DNA from: Pseudomonas sp. L5B5
GTDB lineage: Bacteria; Pseudomonadota; Gammaproteobacteria; Pseudomonadales; Pseudomonadaceae
Length of the DNA: 64,000 nucleotides
Assembly: GCF_020520285.1 (NCBI RefSeq)
Contig: NZ_CP084742.1
Span: forward strand, 1-64,000
Direction: 5' to 3'
Notes under the pieces: model-generated
Seen by the model: the letters and a program-made list of their open reading frames with translations, nothing else
Told to the model about the DNA's origin: nothing
Database searches by the model: none
Made by a program: the position numbers and the translations under genes
Shown: piece after piece, positions 10,228 through 18,525 of the stretch
How positions within the stretch are numbered: position 1 is the stretch's first letter
Layout: the number at the start of each line of letters is the position of its first letter

Positions 10228-11848
10228 AACTGCGAGTGCCGAGATGACTCAAGCCCTGATTGAACTGCGTGGCCTGAAGGTGGCTTTTGGTGGCACCGAG
10301 GTGGTGCATGGCCTGGACCTGGAAATCTACCCCGGCGAATGCCTGGCGCTGGTGGGCGAATCCGGCTCGGGCAAGTCGGTCACGGCCCACAGCCTCCTGC
10401 AGTTGCTCGACCCGCGGGCGACGCGGATCGAGGGCAGCGTCCGCTATCGCGGGGAGGAACTGCTGGGCGCGGCGCCGGCGCGTTTGCGCCAACTGCGTGG
10501 CAACCGCATCGCGATGATCTTCCAGGAACCCATGAGTTCGCTCAACCCACTGCACAGCGTTGAGCGCCAGTTGGGCGAGACTTTGCGTCTGCACAAGGGG
10601 CTGGCGGGCGCCCAGGCTCGGGAGCGGATTATCGAACTGCTGGAGCTGGTGGGCATCCAGCAGCCCCGGGAGCGACTCAAGGCCTATCCGCACCAGCTCT
10701 CCGGCGGCCAGCGCCAGCGGGTGATGATCGCCATGGCCCTGGCCTGCGAGCCGGAGTTGCTGATCGCCGACGAGCCCACCACGGCCCTGGACGTGACGGT
10801 GCAACGCAAGATCCTGCTGCTGCTCCAGTCCCTGCAACAACGCCTGGGCATGTCCCTGCTGCTGATCAGCCACGACCTCAACCTGGTGCGGCGCATTGCT
10901 CAGCGGGTGTGCGTGATGCGGGCCGGGGAGATCGTCGAGCAGGCCGGTTGCGAAGCCTTGTTCAAGGGGCCACGTCATCCCTACAGCGTCGAACTGCTCA
11001 ATGCCGAGCCCGGGGGACAGGCCCTGTTCAGGGCGCCCAGTGAAACCCTGCTGGAGGTGGAGCAGCTCAAGGTATGGTTCCGCCAGGGCGGCGGCGGATG
11101 GCGGCCACGGCGCTACTTGAAGGCCGTCGACGGTATCGATCTGCACGTGCAGCGTGGCAAGACCCTGGGCATTGTCGGCGAGTCCGGTTCGGGCAAGTCG
11201 ACCTTGGGCCAGGCGATCCTGCGCCTGATTGCCTCCCAGGGGCGCATCCGTTTCGACGGCCAGCCTCTGGACGGGCTGGACGACGTCCGGTTGCGGCCTT
11301 TGCGTCGGCAATTGCAAGTGGTGTTCCAGGACCCGTTCGGCAGCCTCAGTCCGCGCTTGAGTGTGCTGCAGATCATTGCCGAGGGCCTGCGGGTTCATAC
11401 CGATCTGGATGCCGGGCAGCAGGAGCGGGCGGTGATCGAGGTGCTGGAGCAGGTGGGGCTGGACCCGGACTCGCGTCACCGCTATCCCCACGAGTTCTCC
11501 GGTGGACAGCGCCAGCGCATCGCCATCGCCCGGGCCCTGGTCCTCAAGCCGCAGTTGATCCTGCTGGACGAACCGACCTCGGCCCTGGATCGCACGGTGC
11601 AGAAGCAGGTGGTGGGGTTGCTGCGGCGTTTACAGCAGGAACATGGCCTGACTTACCTGTTCATCAGCCATGACCTGGCGGTGGTCCAGGCCCTGGCCCA
11701 TGAGCTGATCGTGATGAAGGACGGCCAGGTGGTGGAGCGGGGTGAAACGCAGCAGTTGTTTGCCGCGGCGCAGCATCCCTACACCCGGGAGTTGCTGGCG
11801 GCGTCCGGCGTGGCAACGAAGCCGCAGGCACAGGTTGCGGGAGGCTGA
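10205..11848 (+). CDS. yejF: YejF-type ABC transporter ATPase with two nucleotide-binding domains
   Basis: This single polypeptide has two complete ABC ATPase domains. The first has Walker A GESGSGKS, signature LSGGQRQR and Walker B LLIADEP. The second has [16 protein letters not shown] and LILLDEP. Duplicated ATPases like this are characteristic of YejF and energise YejBE with ATP. The start is uncertain. The ATG at 10205 has GAAGG 8 nt upstream and overlaps yejE by 23 nt, while the ATG at 10244 ([10 protein letters not shown]) corresponds to the usual N-terminus but has a weak ribosome site. The operon ends in a strong hairpin just downstream. Confidence 0.9.
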   Translation: MPSTLKAETASAEMTQALIELRGLKVAFGGTEVVHGLDLEIYPGECLALVGESGSGKSVTAHSLLQLLDPRATRIEGSVRYRGEELLGAAPARLRQLRGNRIAMIFQEPMSSLNPLHSVERQLGETLRLHKGLAGAQARERIIELLELVGIQQPRERLKAYPHQLSGGQRQRVMIAMALACEPELLIADEPTTALDVTVQRKILLLLQSLQQRLGMSLLLISHDLNLVRRIAQRVCVMRAGEIVEQAGCEALFKGPRHPYSVELLNAEPGGQALFRAPSETLLEVEQLKVWFRQGGGGWRPRRYLKAVDGIDLHVQRGKTLGIVGESGSGKSTLGQAILRLIASQGRIRFDGQPLDGLDDVRLRPLRRQLQVVFQDPFGSLSPRLSVLQIIAEGLRVHTDLDAGQQERAVIEVLEQVGLDPDSRHRYPHEFSGGQRQRIAIARALVLKPQLILLDEPTSALDRTVQKQVVGLLRRLQQEHGLTYLFISHDLAVVQALAHELIVMKDGQVVERGETQQLFAAAQHPYTRELLAASGVATKPQAQVAGG

Positions 11849-11852
11849 AACG

Positions 11853-11880
11853 ACGAATCCCGCCGAGTGGCGGGATTCGT
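11853..11880. terminator. Bidirectional hairpin between yejF and the SCP2 gene
   Basis: ACGAATCCCGCC and GGCGGGATTCGT form a perfect 12-bp stem with a 4-nt GAGT loop between two convergent genes. The T-tract is poor on both sides (CGTTTC on the minus side). It probably ends both transcripts, but some read-through is possible. Confidence 0.7.
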
Positions 11881-11903
11881 GGAGAGCCGGACCTTGCAGG
11901 GTC

Positions 11904-12218
11904 TTAGGCTGGGAACAGCTCGCTCAGTTTCATGGCCAGCATCATGTCGCCTTCGGCGCGCAGCTTGCCGCCCATGAAGGCCTGCATGCCGTCGGTCTCG
12001 CCGCTGACGATGCCATCCAGGGTTTCGCCGTCCATCACCAGGGTGACCTGGGCGTCTGGGTTCTCGCCTTCCTTGAGTTCGCAGGTGCTGTCTTTGACTA
12101 CCAGCGAGAAGTGTTTGGTGTCATCGATGCGGAAACCGAAAACCAGGTCCAGGCCGGCAGCGGCAGCTGGGTTGAACTTGGCTTGCATGGCTTGTACGGC
12201 GTCAGCTACGGAGGTCAT
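11904..12218 (-). CDS. SCP2 sterol-binding domain protein
   Basis: This 104-aa protein is a stand-alone SCP2 fold. It has the typical run FGFRIDD..KHFSLVVKDSTCEL, then the DAQVTLVMDGETLDGIVSGETD strand-helix and a C-terminal helix AEGDMMLAMKLSELFPA. SCP2 domains form a hydrophobic tunnel for lipid or acyl-CoA; the bacterial ligand is not known. No signal peptide is seen, so it should be cytoplasmic. It is the downstream gene of a two-gene minus-strand unit with the histidine phosphatase, 51 nt away. Confidence 0.85.
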   Translation of the reverse strand: MTSVADAVQAMQAKFNPAAAAGLDLVFGFRIDDTKHFSLVVKDSTCELKEGENPDAQVTLVMDGETLDGIVSGETDGMQAFMGGKLRAEGDMMLAMKLSELFPA

Positions 12219-12269
12219 GGTTCGATCCTTTTATGGGTGGTTACAGCAAGGGTTCACGGTAAGCCGGGC

Positions 12270-12980
12270 TCAGCGAAAAGTGATGAGCTCCGGCGCCTTC
12301 AACAGTTGCAGGTGCGTATGACCGTTGAAGGAGGCCAGGGACACTTCGCGACCGCGGAACTTCAGTTGGTTGAGCGAGGTGTTGACGATTTGCCAGTTCA
12401 GCTCGAAGGCCTGCTGGGCAGGCATCCGGGTAATCAGGTGGAGCAGGGCGGTGATGGTGCCGCCGGAGGTGAACACGGCGATTTTCTGCCGGTTGTCTGC
12501 TGCTTCTAGGATTCGCTGCAGGCCGCCCTGGACCCGTTCGACGAACCCCAGCCAGCTTTCCAGGCCGGGTGGGTCGTAGGTGCCGGCCAGCCAGCGCTGG
12601 ATGATCAGGGCGAAGATGCGCTGGAACTCGCCGCGGTTCTGCGCAGCATTGCGCAGGATGTTCAGGGCTTCGGGTTCCTGGGGGAGCAGGTCGGGCAACA
12701 GGGCGCGGATGATGGCGTCGGCGTCGAACTCGTTGAACGCCGGGTCGACTTCCAGGGCCGGACTGGCCAGGCCGGCCGCGCCAAGCTGTTCAAGGGTGGC
12801 CTGGGCCGTGTGCTGCTGGCGTTGCAGATTCCCGGACAGACAGCGATCGAAACTGACCCCGAGGGTCGCCAGGTGCTCACCCAGCACCGTGGCCTGGCGT
12901 ACGCCGATGGGCGACAGCACGTCATAATCGTCTGCACCGAAGGAGGCCTGGCCATGTCGAATCAAGTAGATGCTGCCCAC
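12270..12980 (-). CDS. Histidine phosphatase family protein (phosphoglycerate mutase-like)
   Basis: This 236-aa protein opens with GSIYLIRHGQASFGADDYDVLS, which contains the catalytic RHG motif of the histidine phosphatase superfamily. The second catalytic region is AVFTSGGTITALLHLI near residue 180; in this subfamily the late His is replaced by T-S-G-G. The substrate is unknown. The frame is open to a TTG at 13043, but the GTG at 12980 is chosen because homologues I recall begin at (M)GSIYLIRHGQ. It precedes the SCP2 gene on the same strand and probably shares its transcript. Confidence 0.82.
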   Translation of the reverse strand: MGSIYLIRHGQASFGADDYDVLSPIGVRQATVLGEHLATLGVSFDRCLSGNLQRQQHTAQATLEQLGAAGLASPALEVDPAFNEFDADAIIRALLPDLLPQEPEALNILRNAAQNRGEFQRIFALIIQRWLAGTYDPPGLESWLGFVERVQGGLQRILEAADNRQKIAVFTSGGTITALLHLITRMPAQQAFELNWQIVNTSLNQLKFRGREVSLASFNGHTHLQLLKAPELITFR

Positions 12981-13182
12981 GTCCGCGTCATCCCGGTACG
13001 TTGAAAGTTTTGCGAGGTTATGAGGATGCCGGTGAGCTGTCAATGAAAAAACATACGCTTGTTTGAAATGATTGTTGGAGCATGGTTACACAAGGTTTCG
13101 CGACTGGTGGCCGGCCAGTCACGCCGGTATGCTTGGACCCATTGCGCCGCGGGTTGGCGGCGATCATGCGTAAGGAGTTTCC

Positions 13183-14208
13183 GTGGAGTTTTTTGTCGAG
13201 TACGCCAGTTTCCTGGCCAAGACCGTGACCCTGGTGGTCGCCATCCTGGTGGTGCTGATCACCGCTGCGGCGCTGCGCAGCAAGGGCCGCCGCCGTGGTG
13301 CCGGGCAGTTGCAGGTCAGCAAGCTGAATGATTTCTACAAGGACCTGCGCGAGCGGCTGGAGCAGAGTCTCCTGGACAAGGACCAGCTCAAGGCGCTGCG
13401 CAAGGCCAAGGGCAAGGCCGAGAAGAAGCAGAAGAAGCAGCCGGTCGAGGCCAAGCCGCGCGTGTTCGTGCTGGACTTCAATGGTGACATCAAGGCTTCG
13501 GCCACCGAAGGGCTGCGTCATGAAATCACCGCCTTGCTGAGCCTGGCCACGCCCAAGGATGAAGTGGTGCTGCGCCTGGAGAGCGGCGGCGGCATGGTCC
13601 ACAGCTATGGCCTGGCCTCCTCGCAGCTGGCGCGCATCCGCCAGGCCGGGGTGCCACTGACGGTGTGCATCGACAAGGTCGCGGCCAGCGGCGGCTACAT
13701 GATGGCCTGCATCGGCGAGAAGATCATCAGCGCGCCGTTCGCCATTCTCGGCTCCATCGGCGTGGTGGCGCAGTTGCCCAACGTCAATCGCCTGCTGAAG
13801 AAGCACGACATCGACTTTGAGGTACTCACCGCTGGCGAGTACAAGCGCACCCTGACCGTGTTCGGCGAAAACACCGAGAAGGGGCGGGAGAAATTCCAGG
13901 AGGACCTGGACGTCACCCATCAGCTGTTCAAGAACTTCGTGGCTCGCTATCGGCCGCAGCTGGCCATTGACGAGGTTGCTACCGGCGAAGTCTGGCTCGG
14001 GGTGGCGGCCCAGGAAAAACAGCTGGTGGACCAGTTGCAGACCAGCGACGAATACCTGGCGGAAAAAGCCAAGGCGGCCGAGGTATTCCACCTGCACTAT
14101 GCCGAGCGCAAGAGCCTGCAGGAGCGGGTAGGGCTGGCAGCCAGCGGTTCGGTGGACCGCGTCCTGCTGACCTGGTGGAGCCGCCTGACCCAGCAGCGCT
14201 TCTGGTAA
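13183..14208 (+). CDS. sohB: SohB, inner-membrane-anchored serine protease (S49)
   Basis: This 341-aa protein has one N-terminal membrane segment (about residues 10-30), a charged Lys-rich linker (about 70-90, KAKGKAEKKQKKQ) and an SppA/SohB protease domain. The nucleophile is Ser169 in DKVAASGGYMMAC, and the general base is probably Lys221 in AGEYKRT, the spacing expected for S49 Ser-Lys proteases. It should face the periplasm and degrade membrane or signal-peptide fragments. The GTG start follows TAAGGAG with ideal spacing. The gene looks monocistronic and ends in a REP-like region and a strong terminator. Confidence 0.92.
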   Translation: MEFFVEYASFLAKTVTLVVAILVVLITAAALRSKGRRRGAGQLQVSKLNDFYKDLRERLEQSLLDKDQLKALRKAKGKAEKKQKKQPVEAKPRVFVLDFNGDIKASATEGLRHEITALLSLATPKDEVVLRLESGGGMVHSYGLASSQLARIRQAGVPLTVCIDKVAASGGYMMACIGEKIISAPFAILGSIGVVAQLPNVNRLLKKHDIDFEVLTAGEYKRTLTVFGENTEKGREKFQEDLDVTHQLFKNFVARYRPQLAIDEVATGEVWLGVAAQEKQLVDQLQTSDEYLAEKAKAAEVFHLHYAERKSLQERVGLAASGSVDRVLLTWWSRLTQQRFW

Positions 14209-14248
14209 GGCCGTGCTCGAGCTTGCAGTCCGTGTGATCCTTGAAGGC

Positions 14249-14320
14249 TATCGCGGGCAAGCCTCGCTCCTACAACAAAGCTCGAACTCGTGGCCTCTGT
14301 AGGAGCGTGCATGCGATGAC
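14249..14320. repeat. REP-like inverted pair downstream of sohB
   Basis: TCGCGGGCAAGCCTCGCTCCTACA (14251 on) faces CTGTAGGAGCGTGCATGCGATGA (ending near 14319) in inverted order. The pairing is imperfect. The sequence matches the common Pseudomonas REP theme also seen at 33214 and inside the element at 47644. Confidence 0.55.
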
Positions 14321-14342
14321 GGTCTGAAAGACGACAGATACA

Positions 14343-14380
14343 AAAAAGCCCTGGAGCGGGAAACCGGTCCAGGGCTTTTT
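14343..14380. terminator. Strong bidirectional terminator between sohB and the cysI operon
   Basis: AAAAAGCCCTGGA (14343-14355) and TCCAGGGCTTTTT (14368-14380) form a perfect 13-bp stem with a 12-nt loop. The A and T arms give a T-run after the hairpin on either strand. It serves the two convergent units sohB and cysI-DUF934. Confidence 0.88.
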
Positions 14381-14393
14381 GTTGGCGCGACGC

Positions 14394-14888
14394 TTAGCGG
14401 CGGCGGAACAGCGGCAGTGGCTGGTCCGTGGAGGCCTGGTAGGTCACCGAGAAGTCCTTGAGGCTTTCCAGGGCTTCGTAGGGGTCCTTGTCGGCCCGCA
14501 GTGCGTAGGCGTCGAAACCGCAGCGGTGCAGGTAGAACAACTGGTCGCGCAGCACGTCGCCGATAGCCCGCAACTCGCCCTTGTAGCCATAGCGGTCACG
14601 CAACAGGCGGGCGTTGGAGTAGTTGCGACCGTCGGTGAAGGCTGGGAAATTCAGCGCGATGACTTGGAAGTTGTGGATATCGTCGCCGATCTCCTCGGCT
14701 TCCTCGTCTGCATCCAGCCATACCCCCAGGCCGCCATCGCGAGCTTTGAGGGCATGGCCGTGTTCGCGCCACAATGCCAGTGGCACGATCAGGTCGTCGC
14801 AGTTGGAGATGCCGTCGAGCGTCGCGTCCTTGGGCAGCAGGTGCCAGGTTTCGTCGACGACTTCGTTGTTCTTAATGATTCGCTGCAT
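14394..14888 (-). CDS. DUF934 protein, partner of sulfite reductase
   Basis: This 164-aa protein begins MQRIIKNNEVVDETWHLL and contains GVWLDADEE, ALNFPAFTDGRNYSNARLLR and a C-terminal YQASTDQPLPLFRRR, the hallmarks of DUF934. These genes lie directly after cysI in many Proteobacteria and are thought to help assemble or supply sulfite reductase; the molecular role is not settled. The ATG at 14888 lies inside the last codons of cysI (17-nt overlap), so it is translationally coupled. An in-frame upstream start would reach further into cysI and is not needed. Confidence 0.88.
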   Translation of the reverse strand: MQRIIKNNEVVDETWHLLPKDATLDGISNCDDLIVPLALWREHGHALKARDGGLGVWLDADEEAEEIGDDIHNFQVIALNFPAFTDGRNYSNARLLRDRYGYKGELRAIGDVLRDQLFYLHRCGFDAYALRADKDPYEALESLKDFSVTYQASTDQPLPLFRRR

Positions 14889-16530
14889 AGACGCGCTCCT
14901 TGAAGAGGTCGATGCCAATACGTTGATAGGTGTCGATGAAGCGCTCGTCCTCGGTACGCTGTTCCACGTACACGTCGATCAGCTTGGAGATCACGTCGGG
15001 CATGTCGTCCTGGGCGAAGGACGGGCCGAGGATCTTGCCCAGGCTGGCATCGCGACTGGCGCTGCCACCCAGGGATACCTGGTAGAACTCTTCGCCTTTC
15101 TTGTCGACGCCGAGGATGCCGATGTGGCCCACATGGTGGTGGCCACAGGCGTTCATGCAACCGGAGATGTTGAGGTCCAGCTCACCGATGTCGAACAGGT
15201 AGTCCAGGTCGTCGAAACGGCGCTGGATGGATTCGGCGATCGGGATCGACTTGGCGTTGGCCAGGGAGCAGAAGTCGCCACCCGGGCAGCAGATGATGTC
15301 GGTCAGCAAGCCGATGTTCGGCGTGGCGAAGCCGTTTTCCCGCAGTTCGCCCCACAGGGTGAACAGCTGGCTCTGCTCGACGTCGGCGAGGATCACGTTC
15401 TGCTCGTGGGAGGTGCGCAGCAGGCCGAAGCTGTAGCGGTCGGCCAGGTCGGCGATGGCATCGAACTGCTTGTCGGTGACATCCCCTGGCGCCACGCCGG
15501 TAGGCTTGAGCGACAGGCTCACGGCGACATAACCCGGCTTCTTGTGGGCCAGGGTGTTGCGCGTGCGCCAGCGGGCGAAGCCCGGATGCTCCTGGTCCAG
15601 GGCGGCCAGGGCCGCATCCTGGTTGTCCAGGGTCTTGTAGTCCGGATCGACGAAGTGCCGGGCTACGCGATGCACTTCGGCCTCGGTCAGGGTGGTCTGG
15701 CCGCCACGCAGGTGGACCATCTCGGCATCGACCTTCTCGGCGAACACTTCGGGCGTCAGGGCCTTGACCAGGATCTTGATCCGCGCCTTGTACTTGTTGT
15801 CGCGCCGGCCATAGCGGTTGTAGACCCGCAGGATGGCGTCGAGGTAGCTCAGCAGGTCCTGCCACGGCAGGAACTCGTTGATGAAGGCGCCGACCACCGG
15901 GGTGCGACCCAGGCCACCACCCACCAGCACCCGGAAGCCCAGCTCGCCGGCGGCGTTGTGCACCGGCTCCAGGCCGATGTCGTGGACTTCGATGGCTGCG
16001 CGATCAGCGGTCGAGCCGTTGATGGCGATCTTGAACTTGCGCGGCAGGTAGGCGAATTCCGGGTGGAAGGTGGTCCACTGGCGGACGATCTCGCACCAGG
16101 GGCGGGGGTCCACCAGTTCGTCCGCGGCTACTCCGGCGAACTGATCGGTAGTGACGTTGCGCAGGCAGTTGCCGCTGGTCTGGATGGCATGCATCTGCAC
16201 AGTGGCCAGCTCGGCGAGGATTTGCGGGACGTCTTCCAGGGCCGGCCAGTTGAACTGTACGTTCTGCCGGGTGCTGATGTGCGCGTAGCCCTTGTCGTAG
16301 TCCCGGGCGATCTTGGCCATCATCCGGGCCTGGCGCGAGTTCAACTGGCCGTAAGGCACGGCGACCCGCAGCATCGGGGCAAAACGTTGGATATAAAGCC
16401 CGTTCTGCAGGCGCAGGGGGCGGAATTCTTCTTCGCTCAGCTCGCCTGCCAGATAGCGTCGGGTCTGATCACGGAACTGCTTGACGCGGTCCTCGATGAT
16501 CCGCTGATCGTACTCGTCGTATACGTACAT
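14872..16530 (-). CDS. cysI: Assimilatory sulfite reductase hemoprotein subunit
   Basis: This 552-aa protein of the nitrite/sulfite reductase family reduces sulfite to sulfide for cysteine synthesis. It shows both ferredoxin-like halves and the [4Fe-4S]-siroheme ligands Cys415-x5-Cys421 (CCPGGDFCS) and Cys458-x3-Cys462 (SGCMNACGHH). The ATG follows an unremarkable ribosome site at the start of a long leader. The gene is first in an operon with the DUF934 gene. Control by CysB would be expected; I could not identify a convincing CysB site. Confidence 0.95.
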   Translation of the reverse strand: MYVYDEYDQRIIEDRVKQFRDQTRRYLAGELSEEEFRPLRLQNGLYIQRFAPMLRVAVPYGQLNSRQARMMAKIARDYDKGYAHISTRQNVQFNWPALEDVPQILAELATVQMHAIQTSGNCLRNVTTDQFAGVAADELVDPRPWCEIVRQWTTFHPEFAYLPRKFKIAINGSTADRAAIEVHDIGLEPVHNAAGELGFRVLVGGGLGRTPVVGAFINEFLPWQDLLSYLDAILRVYNRYGRRDNKYKARIKILVKALTPEVFAEKVDAEMVHLRGGQTTLTEAEVHRVARHFVDPDYKTLDNQDAALAALDQEHPGFARWRTRNTLAHKKPGYVAVSLSLKPTGVAPGDVTDKQFDAIADLADRYSFGLLRTSHEQNVILADVEQSQLFTLWGELRENGFATPNIGLLTDIICCPGGDFCSLANAKSIPIAESIQRRFDDLDYLFDIGELDLNISGCMNACGHHHVGHIGILGVDKKGEEFYQVSLGGSASRDASLGKILGPSFAQDDMPDVISKLIDVYVEQRTEDERFIDTYQRIGIDLFKERVYAANH

Positions 16531-16901
16531 ATAGGTCCAGTTCTCAGGCTACAGGTGGCTTGCAAGCGCACTCGGCAAATACTGCGGTGAACAGGTTCAT
16601 CAGGGCGCTTTGACTGGAGTCGATCGCGGCTCTCGCCGGTTTCACCTCGTCGTGCCTTCGTTGACGCTCAACACCACCCACGTAAGCAAATCTGCGCGCA
16701 CGGCCGCGCACTCCCATCGGAGCGGCCGAACGATACCAGTTTGCGGTTATGCGCAAAAGTGATGTTTGAGTATATGAAAAGAACCAAAACGACTAACGGT
16801 AGGGGTCTATCAGTATCCACATTTGTGGTGTGGGAAATGATGGGCTTAACTGTGGACGAGTCTTTGAGCAGTCACCGATAAAATCCACTAGAGGCGATGC
16901 T
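16531..16901. other. 371-bp intergenic region upstream of cysI
   Basis: The stretch should hold the cysI promoter (minus) and a promoter for the small gene at 16902. Its right half (about 16740-16860) is AT-richer than its surroundings, as expected for promoter DNA. A 70-codon frame on the minus strand (16544-16756) has no recognisable product and is not called. I see no clear hairpin or operator. Confidence 0.5.
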
Positions 16902-17015
16902 ATGAGCCATCCAACCAAAGCTAGGAAAAGTGACAGTAGCGTTGATGCTTGGGCCATTCTTTTTCTGATCATTCTGGTCGTGGGTACGGCCGTGTTCTGG
17001 GTCAGTCACCAGTAG
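16902..17015 (+). CDS. Small single-pass membrane protein (37 aa)
   Basis: The product has a polar N-terminal tail (SHPTKARKSDSSVDA) followed by one hydrophobic helix, WAILFLIILVVGTAVFWV, and a short SHQ end. That gives an N-in/C-out single-pass inner-membrane peptide. The ATG at 16902 has GAGGCG about 6 nt upstream. The family and function are not recognised. It could be co-transcribed with the binding-protein gene 110 bp downstream, but nothing in the sequence proves it. Confidence 0.6.
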   Translation: MSHPTKARKSDSSVDAWAILFLIILVVGTAVFWVSHQ

Positions 17016-17125
17016 TAGAAAACTTCCGCAGAGCCTGGATTGTCGGACAGTTTCGACAATTTACCGTTATTGGCCAGCATCTTGCCAGTTATACTGCCTG
17101 GGATCATTCTGGGGCTCTTTTCGCG

Positions 17126-18211
17126 ATGTTCAAGCTGTTGTGCAAGTGCGTGCTGTGGGTAAGCCTGCCGTTCTGGAGTGTGGCTCAGGCGACATCGGTG
17201 GTGTTTCTCAATCCCGGCAATTCGACGGAAATCTTCTGGGTCAGCTATTCGCATTTCATGCAGGCCGCCGCGCGCGACCTGGGCATGGACTTGCGCATTC
17301 TTTATGCCGAGCGTGATGCCGGCAGGACCCTCGAGCAAGCGCGGCAGGTGATCCAGAGCGAGCATCGGCCAGATTACCTGATGCTGGTGAACGAACAGTA
17401 CATCGCGCCGCAGATCCTGCGTTTGTCCCAGGGCACGGGGATCAAGCTGTTCATCGTCAACAGTGCGCTGACCCAGGATCAGCGTGACCTGATCAGCCAG
17501 AGCCAGCACAAGTATTCCGACTGGATCGGCAGCATGCTGGGCAATGACGAAGAAGCCGGCTACCTGATGCTCAAGGAGCTTTTGCGCCAGCATGGGCCGC
17601 TGGCTCCGGGGCAGAGCATCGAACTGCTGGCCTTTTCCGGCCTCAAGGTCACCCCTGCGGCACAGCAGCGTGAACAGGGCTTGCGTCGGGCCCTGGCCGA
17701 GTACCCGCAGGTGCACTTGCGTCAATTGGTCTATGGCGAATGGAGTCGCGAGCGGGCTTATCGCCAGGCCCAGCAGTTGCTGCGTCGTTATCCGCAAACC
17801 CAGCTGGTCTGGTCGGCCAATGACGAAATGGCCCTGGGTGCCATGAGCGCGGCTCGCGAACTGGGACGCAAGCCGGGCAAGGACCTGCTGTTCAGCGGGC
17901 TCAACAGTTCACCGCAAGCCTTGCAGGCATTGATCGATGGGCAATTGTCGGTATTGGTTGCCGGGCACTTCACCCTGGGTGGTTGGGCCCTGGTGACGTT
18001 CCACGACGATGCGCTCGGCCTCGACACCCGGCGCCAGGGCGGGCCGGATTGGCGTCTGCCGTTATTGCAGCCGCTGACGCCGGGCCAGGCGCAGCAGTTG
18101 CTGCGCCTGGGCGACCGGGCGGGGGTTCGGGTGAATTTTCGCGCCTTGTCCGCCCAGGGCAAGCCGGAGGGCTATCACTACCCCTTCGGCCTGCAATTGC
18201 TGCTGCACTAG
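17126..18211 (+). CDS. Periplasmic binding protein of the sugar-binding (type 1) class
   Basis: This 361-aa protein has a signal peptide ending SVAQA near residue 22. The mature part starts TSVVFLNPGNSTEIFWVSYSH, followed by a two-lobe type 1 periplasmic binding fold with DYLMLVNEQYIAPQ and the late motif VWSANDEMALGAMSAARELG. It resembles ribose/galactose-type binding proteins, but no permease or ATPase gene is near. A sensory or orphan role is therefore as likely as transport. The ATG at 17126 is chosen for the signal peptide; its ribosome site is weak. It converges on the DUF2970 gene with a 4-bp gap. Confidence 0.78.
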   Translation: MFKLLCKCVLWVSLPFWSVAQATSVVFLNPGNSTEIFWVSYSHFMQAAARDLGMDLRILYAERDAGRTLEQARQVIQSEHRPDYLMLVNEQYIAPQILRLSQGTGIKLFIVNSALTQDQRDLISQSQHKYSDWIGSMLGNDEEAGYLMLKELLRQHGPLAPGQSIELLAFSGLKVTPAAQQREQGLRRALAEYPQVHLRQLVYGEWSRERAYRQAQQLLRRYPQTQLVWSANDEMALGAMSAARELGRKPGKDLLFSGLNSSPQALQALIDGQLSVLVAGHFTLGGWALVTFHDDALGLDTRRQGGPDWRLPLLQPLTPGQAQQLLRLGDRAGVRVNFRALSAQGKPEGYHYPFGLQLLLH

Positions 18212-18215
18212 CGCT

Positions 18216-18434
18216 TCAGACCCCCGCCAGGTGCATCGCCAACTTGGCGATGCCCAGGAGCACCAGGACGAACAGGGTGGTGAACAGAATGCCCAGCGCG
18301 ATGAAGTGACTGGGCTTGCCATGGGTGAAGTCGCGGGCGCGGTTTTTTCCGCTTTGTACGCCGAAGGCTGCCGCCAGCACGCTTTGCAGCATTTGCAGGA
18401 AGGTCGGTGGCTGGTTGTTGTTTGGATCGTCCAT
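18216..18434 (-). CDS. DUF2970 small membrane protein
   Basis: This 72-aa protein reads MDDPNNNQPPTFLQMLQSVLAAAFGVQSGKN in its first part, the DUF2970 signature region, then has one hydrophobic segment, ALGILFTTLFVLVLLGIAKL, near the C-terminus. The role is unknown. The ATG at 18434 is chosen over an upstream start at 18488 because it begins the conserved domain. It lies 91 nt downstream of metH on the same strand, with a hairpin between them. Confidence 0.8.
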   Translation of the reverse strand: MDDPNNNQPPTFLQMLQSVLAAAFGVQSGKNRARDFTHGKPSHFIALGILFTTLFVLVLLGIAKLAMHLAGV

Positions 18435-18490
18435 AAATCCCTCGACACGGTTTGGTGTCAACAGAGCATAGACAATCCCGGCGGGCATCA

Positions 18491-18509
18491 GGGGGTGCCA
18501 GGCACCCCC
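18491..18509 (-). terminator. Hairpin after metH
   Basis: GGGGGTGC and GCACCCCC form a perfect 8-bp stem with a CAG loop, 17 nt after the metH stop. There is no T-run, so it may be a weak terminator or a 3' stabiliser rather than a full stop. Confidence 0.4.
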
Positions 18510-18525
18510 GCATGAACGCTACCGA

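Noticed and set aside
16544..16756. Possible 70-aa minus-strand gene upstream of cysI
   Set aside because: No family, no convincing ribosome site, and it occupies the expected cysI leader.
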